A DNA stretch of 64,000 nt from Haliclona indistincta (Eukaryota; Porifera; Demospongiae; Haplosclerida; Chalinidae), in NCBI GenBank assembly GCA_964017065.1, contig OZ024785.1, positions 10,371,086 through 10,435,085 on the forward strand, given 5' to 3'. Positions 21,501-36,800 of the stretch are shown here, one piece after another (the first letter of the stretch is position 1; each line of letters opens with the position of its first letter). The position numbers and the translations under genes were made by a program. The notes under the pieces are model-generated. The model was not told the DNA's origin. It did no database searches and saw nothing but the letters and a program-made list of their open reading frames with translations.

Positions 21501-24064
21501 AGCATAATTTGCCCTCTTGAAAAAATTTCTAGATAAGAGCCAACTGCATGTCATGGCGTTCACAATAAACTTACACTACATGAAATATTTTATACTTGCT
21601 ACTTGTTATGTTTCAAACTGTATTTCTAATAGGAGCTCAAATGGTAATCACTGATGTTTCTGGAACAAAAGGTTAATGTGCAATCATTTATATTTGTATG
21701 ACAATAATTATTTTGGAAAATACTTTCATGGATCAGGTCAACAAAAAGTCAATGATAAAATTAATTTCAACAGCAAAATGGTTTATAAAAGCATGTATAC
21801 TGATCTAGCTGTTGCTGTCTAGAATTATGCATTCCATAAATCATAGGCATAAAATTCTTGAGAGGATTAAATTATTGACAGGGATTTATCCCAGAGAGGG
21901 GCGGAGGGAAGGCTTCTGCCCTGAAATTTTAATATTCGAAATTACTTATGGCTACTTATTTAGATTACACTGTTGTAATGGATGATCATCCTTGAAAATA
22001 ATTATTTACATTAAGTATTCCACTTGTGACAAGGCAAGTATGTTTGTCAATCTTGTTACATGTGTACAATATATTGATGAGATCGTTAATGGAATATAAC
22101 ATCAAATGTCTTAGTTTTTAACACTAAGGTGTAAGTATAAGAAAAGGAAAAGAAAATAAAGAAAATAAGATAAAGGTAAATAGTTAACTAAAACACAAAC
22201 ATCAACAAAGTAACACTAAGGTGTAAGGAAAAAATAAATACATAAAATAATAATAAGAAAACTATATTTACAAACAAACAAAAGAGTAAACTAATTAATT
22301 AAGAATTTGAAAACATTAAGTTCAGTCCCGCTCCATCCTCCATACCAACACCACTTCTCCATTTCACTCTAGAGCCTCTCACACAATAGTTCGTTGCTCT
22401 CAGTATCGCGAAAGACAATCTTGTTCTCATCCATCCCATAACTTCAGCATACGGCTTGTCCCACTTTCTTGAAAGCTTATCAGCAAGTCTCTGAAGTGTG
22501 AGGTCTGCTTCTCTTGCCAATAGACCATCTACAGACAGCACAAAGGGGGTGAATGAAGCATGACGATCAGCAGCAGCCTGATTGTATTTTCTTTTCTTTT
22601 CTAACTCATGTCTAATGTCTTAGTTTTACATTAAGAAATGTGAATTTAAAAAATTAAAGTATTCTCTTTCTTTTTCAGATAGAGCAGAAGCATTAGCTAG
22701 GCTTGGTCTATCCTATGGTCTTGGCATGATTGTTGGACCCACAGTCGGAGGACAAGTTGCTCACTACTTTTCAGAGCAAGCTTCAGCCTGGGTCTCTGCA
22801 TTTATGACAGTGCTAGCAATGGCGATAGTGATTGTTGCTGTACCAGCTCAGACCAAGGATCCAAAAAGAATTGCAGTTGAAAATAACAAGGAGAAAGAAT
22901 CTGGTGAGTCACATTGAGTAAAACTCATTTTCACACATGAGTAACCGCCATCTTAATTCGAGGTCATCCCTACATATCATTGCCGATCGGCAATGATAAT
23001 AATTAATTTATTTAAAAGCAGTACATGAAAAAATAAGAGAGCCAATTTTAGTTGAATATGTTTCTGTATTTACAGGTGGTGTATTCAACTTGAATGCAAT
23101 CTATGCCCTACTCTTGATACCAGAGGTGTTATACATTGTGATAGTAAAGACTGTAGTAGGAGTGCCTGCTGGAGTGTTCCATTCCATGTTTACTGTTGTT
23201 AACATGGACCGATTTGAACTGACACCTCGTACTAATGGATATCTTTTGACATACATTGGGATCGTCACAGCTGTAAGTCTTAGCATTATCATCATGTGTA
23301 TGCAAAGGCAGTGTTCTAGGGTTGATTTATGCATGAGTCAGGTACATTGTAACTGTCACAAAGAACTCTCCATGTCTAACTCTGTATAAAGTGTACAATC
23401 AGGTGATGTCTGTGTGTAACACAGGTGATGCAAGCTGTGGGTATTGGTATATTTACATCAAGATTCTCAGAAAGGACGTTGTTGAAAGCATCCATTGCTG
23501 CCATGGCTTTCTCATACCTTCTCTTAGTAAGTTGATAATTTTTCTCTGTACGTGTGTAGATTTAGGATACTTGACCTTAATCTACACATGTTAATCTGAT
23601 CTAGACTAGTATTGTAACATGTTTGTACATGTACTTGCAAGCCCATGATACAGCAACCAGTGAAGACGCTATTTAAACTTGTTGGTACTAACTAGGCATT
23701 TTTTGACTTACATGTACAGCTTCAGCTATCTAATATTTTACTCACATTTTTTATTTTAATACAGGCTGGTGTTACTAACATTTGGTTTCTTATATTGGTC
23801 AGCATTCCAATGGTGATGTCAGGCAGTCTACTGAACACCATATCTAACAGTGTTCTCACTAAGCAAGTCCCTGATACCGCCACAGGAACATCACTAGGCC
23901 TTAGCATGGCTACTCACTCACTGATCCGCACTGTTTCCCCTACACTAGGAGGATATTTGTATTCTTGGTTTGGTTATGTTAGCTTTGGAATGTTAGGGTT
24001 CATAATGAATGGAGCTATGGCAGTAGCAGTCTACATGTACCAGCCACCAGGAATACAGAACTAA
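18527..24064 (+). CDS. SLC22A18: MFS transporter, solute carrier 22 member 18 type
   Basis: Twelve-helix major facilitator, an organic-cation/drug-efflux-like transporter of the plasma or internal membranes. Seven exons: 18527-18652, 20374-20617, 21633-21671, 22679-22903, 23076-23272, 23425-23526 and 23765-24064. They total 1233 bases (410 residues; human about 424) and join in frame. Family blocks: FLSKKLGVDAVLFGYLQTAS (human SRKLGLDSIAFGYLQT), GGPLFGRFGDLFGAKAAL with the MFS loop 2-3 motif, AQMVITDVSGTK (human AQMVITDLSAPE), ARLGLSYGLGMIVGPTVGG, FNLNAIYALLLIPEV, and a C-terminal part with TGTSLGLSMATHSLIRTVSP plus TLGGYLYSWFG. Introns 1-3 are long and hold repeats and a retroelement fragment. 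It is tandem to MCM3 and convergent with the cathepsin gene. Confidence 0.93.
19340..19990 (-). mobile_element. Fragment with Arg/Glu-rich repeated ORF (Helitron-gene-like)
   Basis: On the minus strand, 19782-19537 encodes an 81-residue open frame made of imperfect repeats such as RRQQHELRTAETDERRKNRL and RMRDHEHERRVAETSEQRE. Such Arg/Glu-rich 'ERRxAET-EQRE' repeats are familiar from the N-terminal part of helicase-bearing (Helitron/PIF1-like) genes of invertebrates. No helicase motif remains. The block lies in SLC22A18 intron 1, bordered on both sides by GGGGCGAGCC-type strings (about 19367 and, inverted, 19985-19997). Identification is tentative. Confidence 0.35.
20960..21420. repeat. Dispersed repeat family member (SLC22A18 intron 2)
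   Basis: Shares two blocks in the same order with 9890-10510: one near 21022-21085 (ATCAGAAGCC ... CAGTGCTGACC ... CTGGGTGTGTCTATAA) and a core near 21376-21417 (GAACTACTGTATGCCTCATG followed by GCTCTGCCCACCGAGGCATAA-like sequence). The open frames across it have no recognised domain and are not called as a gene. Confidence 0.5.
22105..22627 (-). mobile_element. 5'-truncated retroelement with 14-bp target duplications
   Basis: The insert 22119-22613 is bracketed by AATGTCTTAGTTTT at 22105-22118 and 22614-22627. Reading the minus strand, it begins inside an ORF: KKRKYNQAAADRHASFTPFV, then VDGLLAREA, KLSRKWDKPYAEVMGWMRTR and ILRATNYCVRGSRVKWRSG, ending at 22299. I recognise this as the conserved C-terminal tail found on many retroelement polyproteins in aquatic invertebrates; the clade is unclear. 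An AT-rich 3' region follows, with two CACTAAGGTGTAAG units (about 22121 and 22208). 5' truncation plus direct repeats indicates target-primed insertion into SLC22A18 intron 3. Confidence 0.75.
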
Positions 24065-24195
24065 CAAAACAGCAATACCATTCATCAGGAATTGTATTTA
24101 TTGCTACAACAGGCAATGTATTAGTACATGTACTTTTATTCAATTTGGTGTAGCCAATAAATTTTTAATAATAAAAATACAAAACTCAAAATGGG

Positions 24196-27761
<3,566 letters not shown>

Positions 27762-27844
27762 TGCAACGTGCAAAACGGGCGTAAACTCAAAGAGCACGTG
27801 TCCACCCAGTGCGGTTACTATGGTAACGAATAAGCCCGGGCTAA
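27762..27844. promoter_or_regulatory. Bidirectional promoter cathepsin/LRRC9
   Basis: 83 bases between divergent start codons. Contains CACGTG (about 27795-27800) and ATGGCGGC at the LRRC9 start. Function inferred from position. Confidence 0.4.
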
Positions 27845-30800
27845 ATGGCGGCAGCTAGTTCAGGAAGGCCAAAGACCAACAATCATGGTACTAGCCGTTC
27901 TGTTTCGACAGAAGTTGTCAAAATGACTGAAGAAGACGAAAAAATTTTGAGAGATATGGTGCGTGGTAAGAAAATTCAATTTAGATGGTTTGGTGCATGG
28001 CATCATTATTCTGCTCATACACTGTAGTTCCACTATAAAAAGTATATCTTTTATACCTGCTTATATTATACAGTGTACATCGAATGGTGTCACTTTCGAA
28101 AAACTGAGCGGAGGAGCTGGTTTGAAGACAAAACACCTAGATATGTTCTTTTTTGGATGCCCTCGTGTTGTGGGTTTGTCTTACTTTGCTAATCTGCGCA
28201 GACTGTGTATTATGAACCAGAAGATCACTAGCATGGTCGGAATAGGTGTGTGTCACACTCTGGAGGAGTTGTGGATTTGTGAGGGTGATATAGAAGTGAG
28301 ACCAGTACTTGTACTTATGATGATGATGATTAATACATGATTGAGCCAGTTTACTTCTTACAACAGTGGAAAAGCATAAAATGTGAATTGTACCATAATT
28401 TTGCATCGAGTCAGTTTATTTCTTCTAGAGCCATCTACTAGATATGCCATTGATTGCCATAGTGAATATAATTATTGTATTTTTTCTAAATCTTTTTGTG
28501 CTATTAGGTTGTTGAAGATCTAGAGGGTTGTCCTAATCTCACAGATTTACTGCTGTACACTAATAAAATATCATACATTGAAGGAATTAATCATTTGTCC
28601 AAATTGCAACGACTTTGGCTTAATGGAAATAAGCTGACTAAGATTGAGGTGAAGGAGTTATTGTCACATAAGTTGATTTGTGTATTTTGATCTTGTTGCA
28701 ATCTTGCATTTCTTCATGCAGGGCATTGACGGTATATATGGAATTAAAGATCTGAATCTAGCTGGCAATAATATTACTTCAATAGGTTTGACACCTACGT
28801 CATGTGTTGTGTGAACATCACTGACATAATTGTGAAGAGGGTTTGGGGCTGTGTCCCTAAGATGCTGGCGCTGCTATAGGCAGTGTTCTTAGAGAAAGGG
28901 GTCGCAAACTCTTGTAATGATGTTTTGAAGGAATAAAATTATGTCATTAAAGTATCTATTACAAGCTCTTAAAACTTAATTAGATAAATTTCCATTCATC
29001 CAAGGGATTTATACTGTTCAGGGGGAAGCCCCTCAAAAAGGCCTAGTGTCTGCCTAGCGTTAAATTTATAGGGCTGATTTAGAAATAATAATGAAAAAAT
29101 CTGAATCTAAGCGGAGGAGTGTTGTTTTAATAATATTGGATTCTTAGGGAAACTGAAGCTGCATGGGGTAGGAGGGAAGTCCAGGGTGTTCTTGTGTCTG
29201 TTTGAAAGACTGACTACATGTAGTTAATTTATTATTTTTATTGTCAGGTCAATCTCTTAGTCATCTTCAAGAACTGCAGAAGCTTGATCTGTCTGGTAAC
29301 CCCATCAAAACACTAGAGGTCATTACAAGCAATTTATCAATTAAGAAGGCATTGATTCCTTCACTCTGCAGGATTTATCTCATATTTTTCATCTTACTTC
29401 TCTTCGTTCATTGTCTCTCTGTCACCCGTTCTACCCAGCCTCTCCTGTATGTCAAGGCTGTAACTACTCGTCTTTACTCCTGTACAATATGCCAAACTTG
29501 CAACGACTAGATAATCGAGATGTGCTTTCACATGACCTTCATTCTCTTATTGTGGTTAGAGTAAAATGTTGTTAGCTTGAGCTGCTACATGTGACTTTGT
29601 AACAAAACTTTCTTGGTAGGGTCTTGTCAACAAGAAGAAGCAATACTATCGAGTCAAGGTACACCATTGCAGAGAAAAGGGTGACAGAGAGAAAGAAATT
29701 ATCAGACACCGTCTTTCAGACTATAAAGAAATCACTTATTCTCGTCTGAAAGTGCTTCATTGTAGAATAAAAGAGGTAAATGTGTACAGTACATGTATGT
29801 ACCTCATTCTAGACTACCAGTGGGCCTGCTGTGGGCTTTCATGCCTGTTAATGCACCTCTTTTATTGCATAGAGGGTGTGATCTGAGAAGTTTGTGTATT
29901 TTAGTGCATGAATATGCACCCTACTATTCCTAGGTGTTTAGTTTACACAATGCACTATGATTTTGCTCTCTGTTCACTAGCTGCAGGGTACTGATGATGA
30001 AATATCTAGTCAGAAACTAGATCAGTTGACAAACCAGCGTATTAAACTAGAGCAGCACCTCTTAGCAATGGAAGAAAGTTGTAAGACTGAGGAAGAGACA
30101 GTAACAAGGAAAGTAGAGGAGACTATACAACGCTGGGAAGCTGAGCTGGAGACTGGTGGTAATGTCAAATTCACAGAAGGCAATCCCAGCCACCAGTGGT
30201 ACAAATCATGCGTTGAGTTGATAACATCACGATTTTCATCATCTGATTTTGAGGTGCACTAATAATTAGCATTAATTATTGCATACAGAAATTATAATTG
30301 AGTGATGGTTTAATTTTCTCTAGTCACATAGACTGAATGGTGTCTCTGTTCAATCTGTGTTAAGAGTTGACAACAGACTGCTCAGTAATCAGTTCAATGC
30401 AGCAATCAGAAGTTACTTAGAGCAAGATGATGGAGAAGGAGCCAAGAAAACCTCTTATCGTAGCTGTCTTGATTACTTGTTCCTAGTACATGAGTCACCT
30501 AGGCAACTTAATGCAGTGTGTAGAGATGGGTTTAGTCTACTTGTTGACAAATCTAGTCGGTGAGGATCCTTTTCAGGTTTTTTACTAGAGTACATACATG
30601 TACATTGGAACCTTTTGTCTCATGCAAGTTTGGCATATTGTACAGGAGTAAAGATGAGTAGTTACAGCCTTGACATACAGGAGAGGCTGGGTAGAATGGG
30701 TAACAGAGAGAGGAGAGATAAATCCTGCATAGTGATAAGAGAGATAAAGGAATCAATGCTTCTTAATGAATTATTGATAAATTAATGACCTCTAGTGTTT

Positions 30801-33800
30801 TGATGGGGTTACTAGACAGATCTATAATGGACAAGCACTTTTTATCCGTTATGTGGACCTTCAATCTGTATTGTTATGTACATCAGCAAATTGTCCATTA
30901 TACGGAGGTGTCCACTATTGGGAACAGGCCGTAGCCAGAGGGGGGCCAGGGGGGCAAATGCCCCCCCTTTTTTTGCTGACTTGGTAGATGAATTTAGTTA
31001 TTATTAATGCAGGGTTGTGACTATGTTGGCCACATGGTTGATTTAGTGCAAGCCACATGAACACTAGCTATTTTATCTCTGTTTACACCAAGCCAACTGC
31101 CAGCTATGATGTCTAATATTGAAATTTAACAGCTAAAAATTGCACTAAATTAGCAATTCATTTTCAAAAATTTTTCTGGGGGAGGACCCCAGCTGTGTTT
31201 TTTATTAATTTGCCCCCTCATTTAAAAATCCTGCCTATGCCCCTGGGGAGTGTCCGTTAAGAGAGGTTCCACTGTAGGTACAATGATCTACTGCGTATAA
31301 AATTTAATTCTACATCATGTGAAAAACCATGAGTTGTTAATACAGTATATGCTGCATGCACAGCATATTATTCTAATTTGCTTTTTGTCTATCATAGGCC
31401 ATACGTTCAACTGACTAACAGCATCTACAAGGCACAGCAGTACCATCTTTCCTCCACATCATCGTTGTTGCCCTCCTCTTCTAGACAAGGACAGCTCCTG
31501 CTCTGCAAGGTGTATGTTGGTAGTGGCACTGTTGATATAGACACCCCTCCCATTAAGTGAGTATTATAATCAATACACATGGCTTTGTGTGAACTAAACC
31601 ACCTGTTTCAATGTAGACCTGTTGTCACCGGTACCTGTGGGTATCGGCAGCTTGAAGGAACACTGTCTCAAGGAGAGTGGTATGTGTTTGATGAACGACT
31701 TGTCCTACCTGAGTATTTAGTAACTCTTGACTACACACCTGTTGATGAAACGAGAGCTGAACATGTTGAAGTTCCTTTAATAGATGACAACAGTGAGAAT
31801 GAATCCAATTCTACCTGCCGACCAAAGTTAGTGAATGATTTTTGACAATGCTGCAGTTATTTTGTGTCACTAGCTGTCACTAGCTGTGCATTTCAGCATT
31901 TGCCCAATCAAGCCCAAATTAGTGAGACTACGGGTTCATTGGTCTATGATCTGGAACTGGTATATAGATATCTTGAGTGTATAGCAGCATGAGGGCAATC
32001 TAGTTTGGTTTCCAAGGTGATACAAAATCTATAAAACAACCCGCCAATCGTAGCTATAATTATGACTAACAAAGTGCTTAAGATACATCTAGTAGTGAGC
32101 CCAAGGAATTCGCAATATTCATTGTATTCTTGCATGGCTGTCGGCACCATTTTTGTGATTACAATCTCGTCATTGGGTTTCTATCTAACAGCTTTATAGC
32201 TGACCAATCAGATTGCTAAACTGTGTACATATTTTTGTCCACTATTCATTCGCATGTATTATAATTGTGTGCTTGGGTGATAACAAAATAATCTACACAA
32301 TCATTGTTATTGATTATCTCTTGTCAATTCTTTACTTCAGACTGGCAATGCTTGATGAGATGGTTTTGTTACAGTTTACAGGAGAGCAATCATTACAGCA
32401 CATTACGGTACAATTGTAGTGACTTAGCATGTATAACGTTGGTGCTATATTTTGTCTCATAGACTCTAGATCTTTCTGGTAACAGGATTACACGTTTTCG
32501 TCTGGGTGGTTATCTTCCATTGCTCTCGTCTCTCTCACTCTCTCGCAATGAACTCACAACAGCTGAGGGACTAGCACACATGGTACAGTATTACATAATA
32601 ATGTTATAATGAGTATTGTGGTTTCTAGCCTCACTTGGACAAAATGGACATTAGTTTCAACAATCTCACCTCTCTCGAAGGAATAAAGGTGCAGTACAAA
32701 ATTTATTACTATGACTACATGTATGACATAGTTTTCCTAGAAAAAAAATTGATTGAGTGACAGCCTACTAGGTTTGGGCCAGGGGCATATTCCCCAAGAA
32801 TTAATATTAATTTTATCCCAAATGTATCATTAGGCGTCACAATTGACTCAACCTACCTACTCTAGATAGTGTGAAAAGTGCTTTAGAAAGGTCAAACTAA
32901 GCTTAATTACAAAAGATGATTTGACATGAATAACCCACTGTTTGAGCCCTTCGCCGCTTTCAGCCTTTTAGGGTATCAAGGATGCCCAGAAATTATTAGA
33001 ATATGGTCTAAACTGTGCTATTTGCTCACATGGACACCACCAGGTTTTTGTATCAGTCACCAGGGACCAAAATTAGCTGGAAAATGATGAGGTAGCATCA
33101 CTTAAGCGGCTTCAGTTCTGAAGTGGGAGTGGCCAACTCGGAGTTTAGTGCATTGTCGTAAACTTTAACATGCCAGGAGAAAGACAGTGCTAGTTTGGAA
33201 CAGCTAGCGTACAGCATGGTGTAAAAATTGCGTACAGCATGGCGTAAAAATTGCAAGACAATCTGTCAGTTTAGAGCAAGTAAAATTTTCGTCAAAATAA
33301 TTCAGTAACTAAAGGGTTACAGTAAGTGTTTTGCATGTTTTGCAGTGGTTGGTTGGTATGTGTGTGTCATTAATAATCACAGCTCTTAGCCTCTTACTGC
33401 ATATTACTTATAGTTTAGGTTTTATTGCGCTGCAAAAAGCATTTGTTATGGCTTCACCACTTACTACAAAATGGCCCTGACCAAAAGGCACTAGCTTTAA
33501 CCAGAGTACTAACAAAATACATCATGATCTTAGCAAGGACTGCACTGACATACTGTACTTGCAGGAGCATTTATAATTAAACTTTAAGACCCTAAGGCAG
33601 TTACTGCATACATGATATAATTTGAATCTATTTTTATTATTCAGTCTCTTCCTAAACTGGCAGTGTTGGATATTGGTTGGAATGACCTCCGTCATTGTCG
33701 TGCTGACCTATTCATACTTCAACGTCATGCTCCACTATTAAAAGTACTCAAATCTCAGTACAATCCATGGAACAAGGTCACAAAACTTTTGTACATTTAG

Positions 33801-36800
33801 TTGTAGATACTACAGTCAACTGTGCTTTCACAGTAGTATTTCTGTTGATTTTTAGACTGAGAACTTGCGTCAGTTCACTGTGGGTATGTTACGCAGTCTA
33901 CATTCACTTGACGAGAAGGAGGTGACAGAGAAGGAAATGACTGATAGTATTCACTATATTGTGTCTACTCACCTATCCCTCACATCTCTTCTCACACATG
34001 CTCGCACTGATCCTGAAGCCACACCCTCACTCAAGCTTCTTCCAATAGCACAGCACACAGTGAAGTACAGTTGGTGAGGTTGAGCAACATTATTGTTGTT
34101 GAATTTCATGCAACATGCACTGTAGTCATCGTCCAGTACAGCTTCAGAGCAATGGCAACTGGCCTTCACAGGTATGTCACTCTGTGTATATTGTGCTTAT
34201 AGATTTTACTTAATTTTAGGTTACAGCTATTGATCTTTCAGGCCTACAGCTGCACAAGCTGACTAATATGGATCAGCTCACTAACCTACGCTGGTTGTGT
34301 GTTGCAAATAATTACCTTACCTCCACCGAAGTGAGCACTTTATAACATTAATCTTACTCAATTCTTTCGATGTCATCTTAGGGTATTGAGTCTTGTAGCA
34401 AACTAGAAGAGTTAGTTGCTGATAACAACTTGCTCTCCAACTTGCCCCCACTTCATCACCATGCCAATCTCACTTGGGTGTCACTTGCTAACAACAAGAT
34501 ATCCACTCTTTTACTGCCTACATCTTTACTCACAAATCTCTTCCATTTTAACATCAGTGGGAATCCTATTACAACTCTCGGTGGAGTAGAGGTGACTATT
34601 ATTTTGAAATGTACATGAAACATAGTCTAACATCACAATTGTTAATTTGATCATAATAATAATTATTTTGGTGTGATCGTAAAGAGCATGATTGTATTAA
34701 TTTTGTTTCACAGAGGTTAACATCACTAGTGGAACTATTTGCCAGTAGAACACTTGTCAAAGATCATAGAACACTCTTCACACTTAAAGTATGTATGCAA
34801 GCAAAATGTGTTTGTATGTAGATGCTGTTACTACTTTCCTATACATAATTATACATTGCTTAATGGAGCATTTAGAGGGAGCATGGGTTATGGGACCATA
34901 TTGTCATAATTAGGGATGCACGGTAGCGTCCCTATGTAGGGGCGAGCGGAAAACAAGATGGCGGCTACAATACAATGTATTAACATTCAAATGCTGATAT
35001 TTCGCCTGGTGGTGTTATACGTTCAAAGACACTTAGATCTGGTCTCTGGCGTTGCCCATCTTTTCAGTTGCAATGAGATTGCTCAAAATTGTTACTAAAG
35101 TGACGGACCTGGAAACGGTGAAAATTGAGTTTGGTCATCTTCGTTTTCTTCTACTTTCTTCAGCGCCCAGCACCTTTACGTGATCAGTGCCTAGACCGAG
35201 ACACCCACGAACAGTCATGAAATTCTCGAAACGGCGATATAAATTCTGCGATTTCTTGATTGTGATCCATTGTCAGCTAAGTGTAGCGATGTGCACTAAC
35301 TGTCTAATCAATTGCTAGTTGTTTTATGTAGTTTCTGGTAACCCCTAGCAGCACACAAATCTAAATTTCGTTAGAATCGGTGCTAAAATGGCTGAGTTAC
35401 AACGGTTTTTGTGGCAGTTACTGTGTGATTTTGTTCTCCACTAATTTACGTTACAAAGCCGGCTTCCTGGTTACAGCGGCGCTGTTGTGCACTTCGTAGC
35501 ATAGGTGCAAAACAGTAATCCTGAGTATGACACGACAGCCTGGGCTATGCTGACCTGTTCGGCATACTTATTGAAGCAAACTACGACCAGTCAGATCCAC
35601 ACCAATGGCTATAACGGACGCTCGACCAGCTTGTTGCAGTACATGGCGAACAGGCCAGTTAGCATGACACTCCAGCTGTGCGTGACTTTAGAGCACGTTT
35701 GCACTTACCTAAACTGTCACTAATGATAACACATGGAAATGGCAACACGCTTGACTGGATAATAGACCATCCAGGACATCAGTGGCTGTACATAATTATG
35801 GACTGTCAGTCAACACCAGCATTCGTGCGCTATAGCCAATAAAGCAGCCACAGATGTAGGAATGCATGGTCTATTATCTAGTAAAGCATGTTACCATTTC
35901 CTTTTTGGTTTACATTGGACCAGTTATAGATTTCTTCATCCCTATTTACATGTGTTTATTTTCTCCTTAGTCTCTCACTGGCCTAACGGTGCTAGAGCTC
36001 TCATTCACACCAGTTGCTTCACTCTCATTCTATCGGTACTTCACTATCTATCATCTCTCATCACTTAAAATGCTTGATGCTCAACCTATAGTGAGTTTTT
36101 TTATTATTATGTACATGTGGACACAGAATGCCTAATGGCAATGATAACAAAGTATTATCTTTGTATATAGTGTGTAGAAGCATGATAATGAATTAAAATA
36201 GAAGATTGTGGCATGATCATAAAGCAAAGTTAAAAATCAATTCGGTCTAAGTTGGTAAACATTATGGAAGAATAGAACTTTAACACTTCTTTAATCTTTA
36301 GCTGACAAGACTAATTGGGTGCATATTGTACGTAATGGACAGATACATGTAGAGTTGAAACGCTATACATGTATCAGTCTGTTGTGAGCTCAGTCTGGTC
36401 GGTCAGCTACATGTATAGAGAAAAATCAAAGGAGTGGTGGCTATAATTATAAAGCAATTAATTTTAGTGTGCAATGTCCTATAGAGTAGCTCAAATCAAA
36501 GTTACTCACAAAATTAGGAGTCAAATACCACCCAGAAAAGTTTCTGAAGCCTTCTTGCGTAGATTTTGAGCGGTTTAGGTACTGTAGTCACTAATAGCTA
36601 TGGTCGTTATTAAGTTACATGTACAATTTTATTATTTCAGGACAGTAATGAAATTGCTCTTGCAAAGGAAAAGCTTGGAGGAAGGTGTGGTGTGTGTATG
36701 TGTATGTGAATCTGACTGTACTTGTTGTAGATTGACTCAGGACGTGATATTTGAACAATTTCCTAATGAAGAATTTAGCGCCTTGAGGACTCTTGACTTC

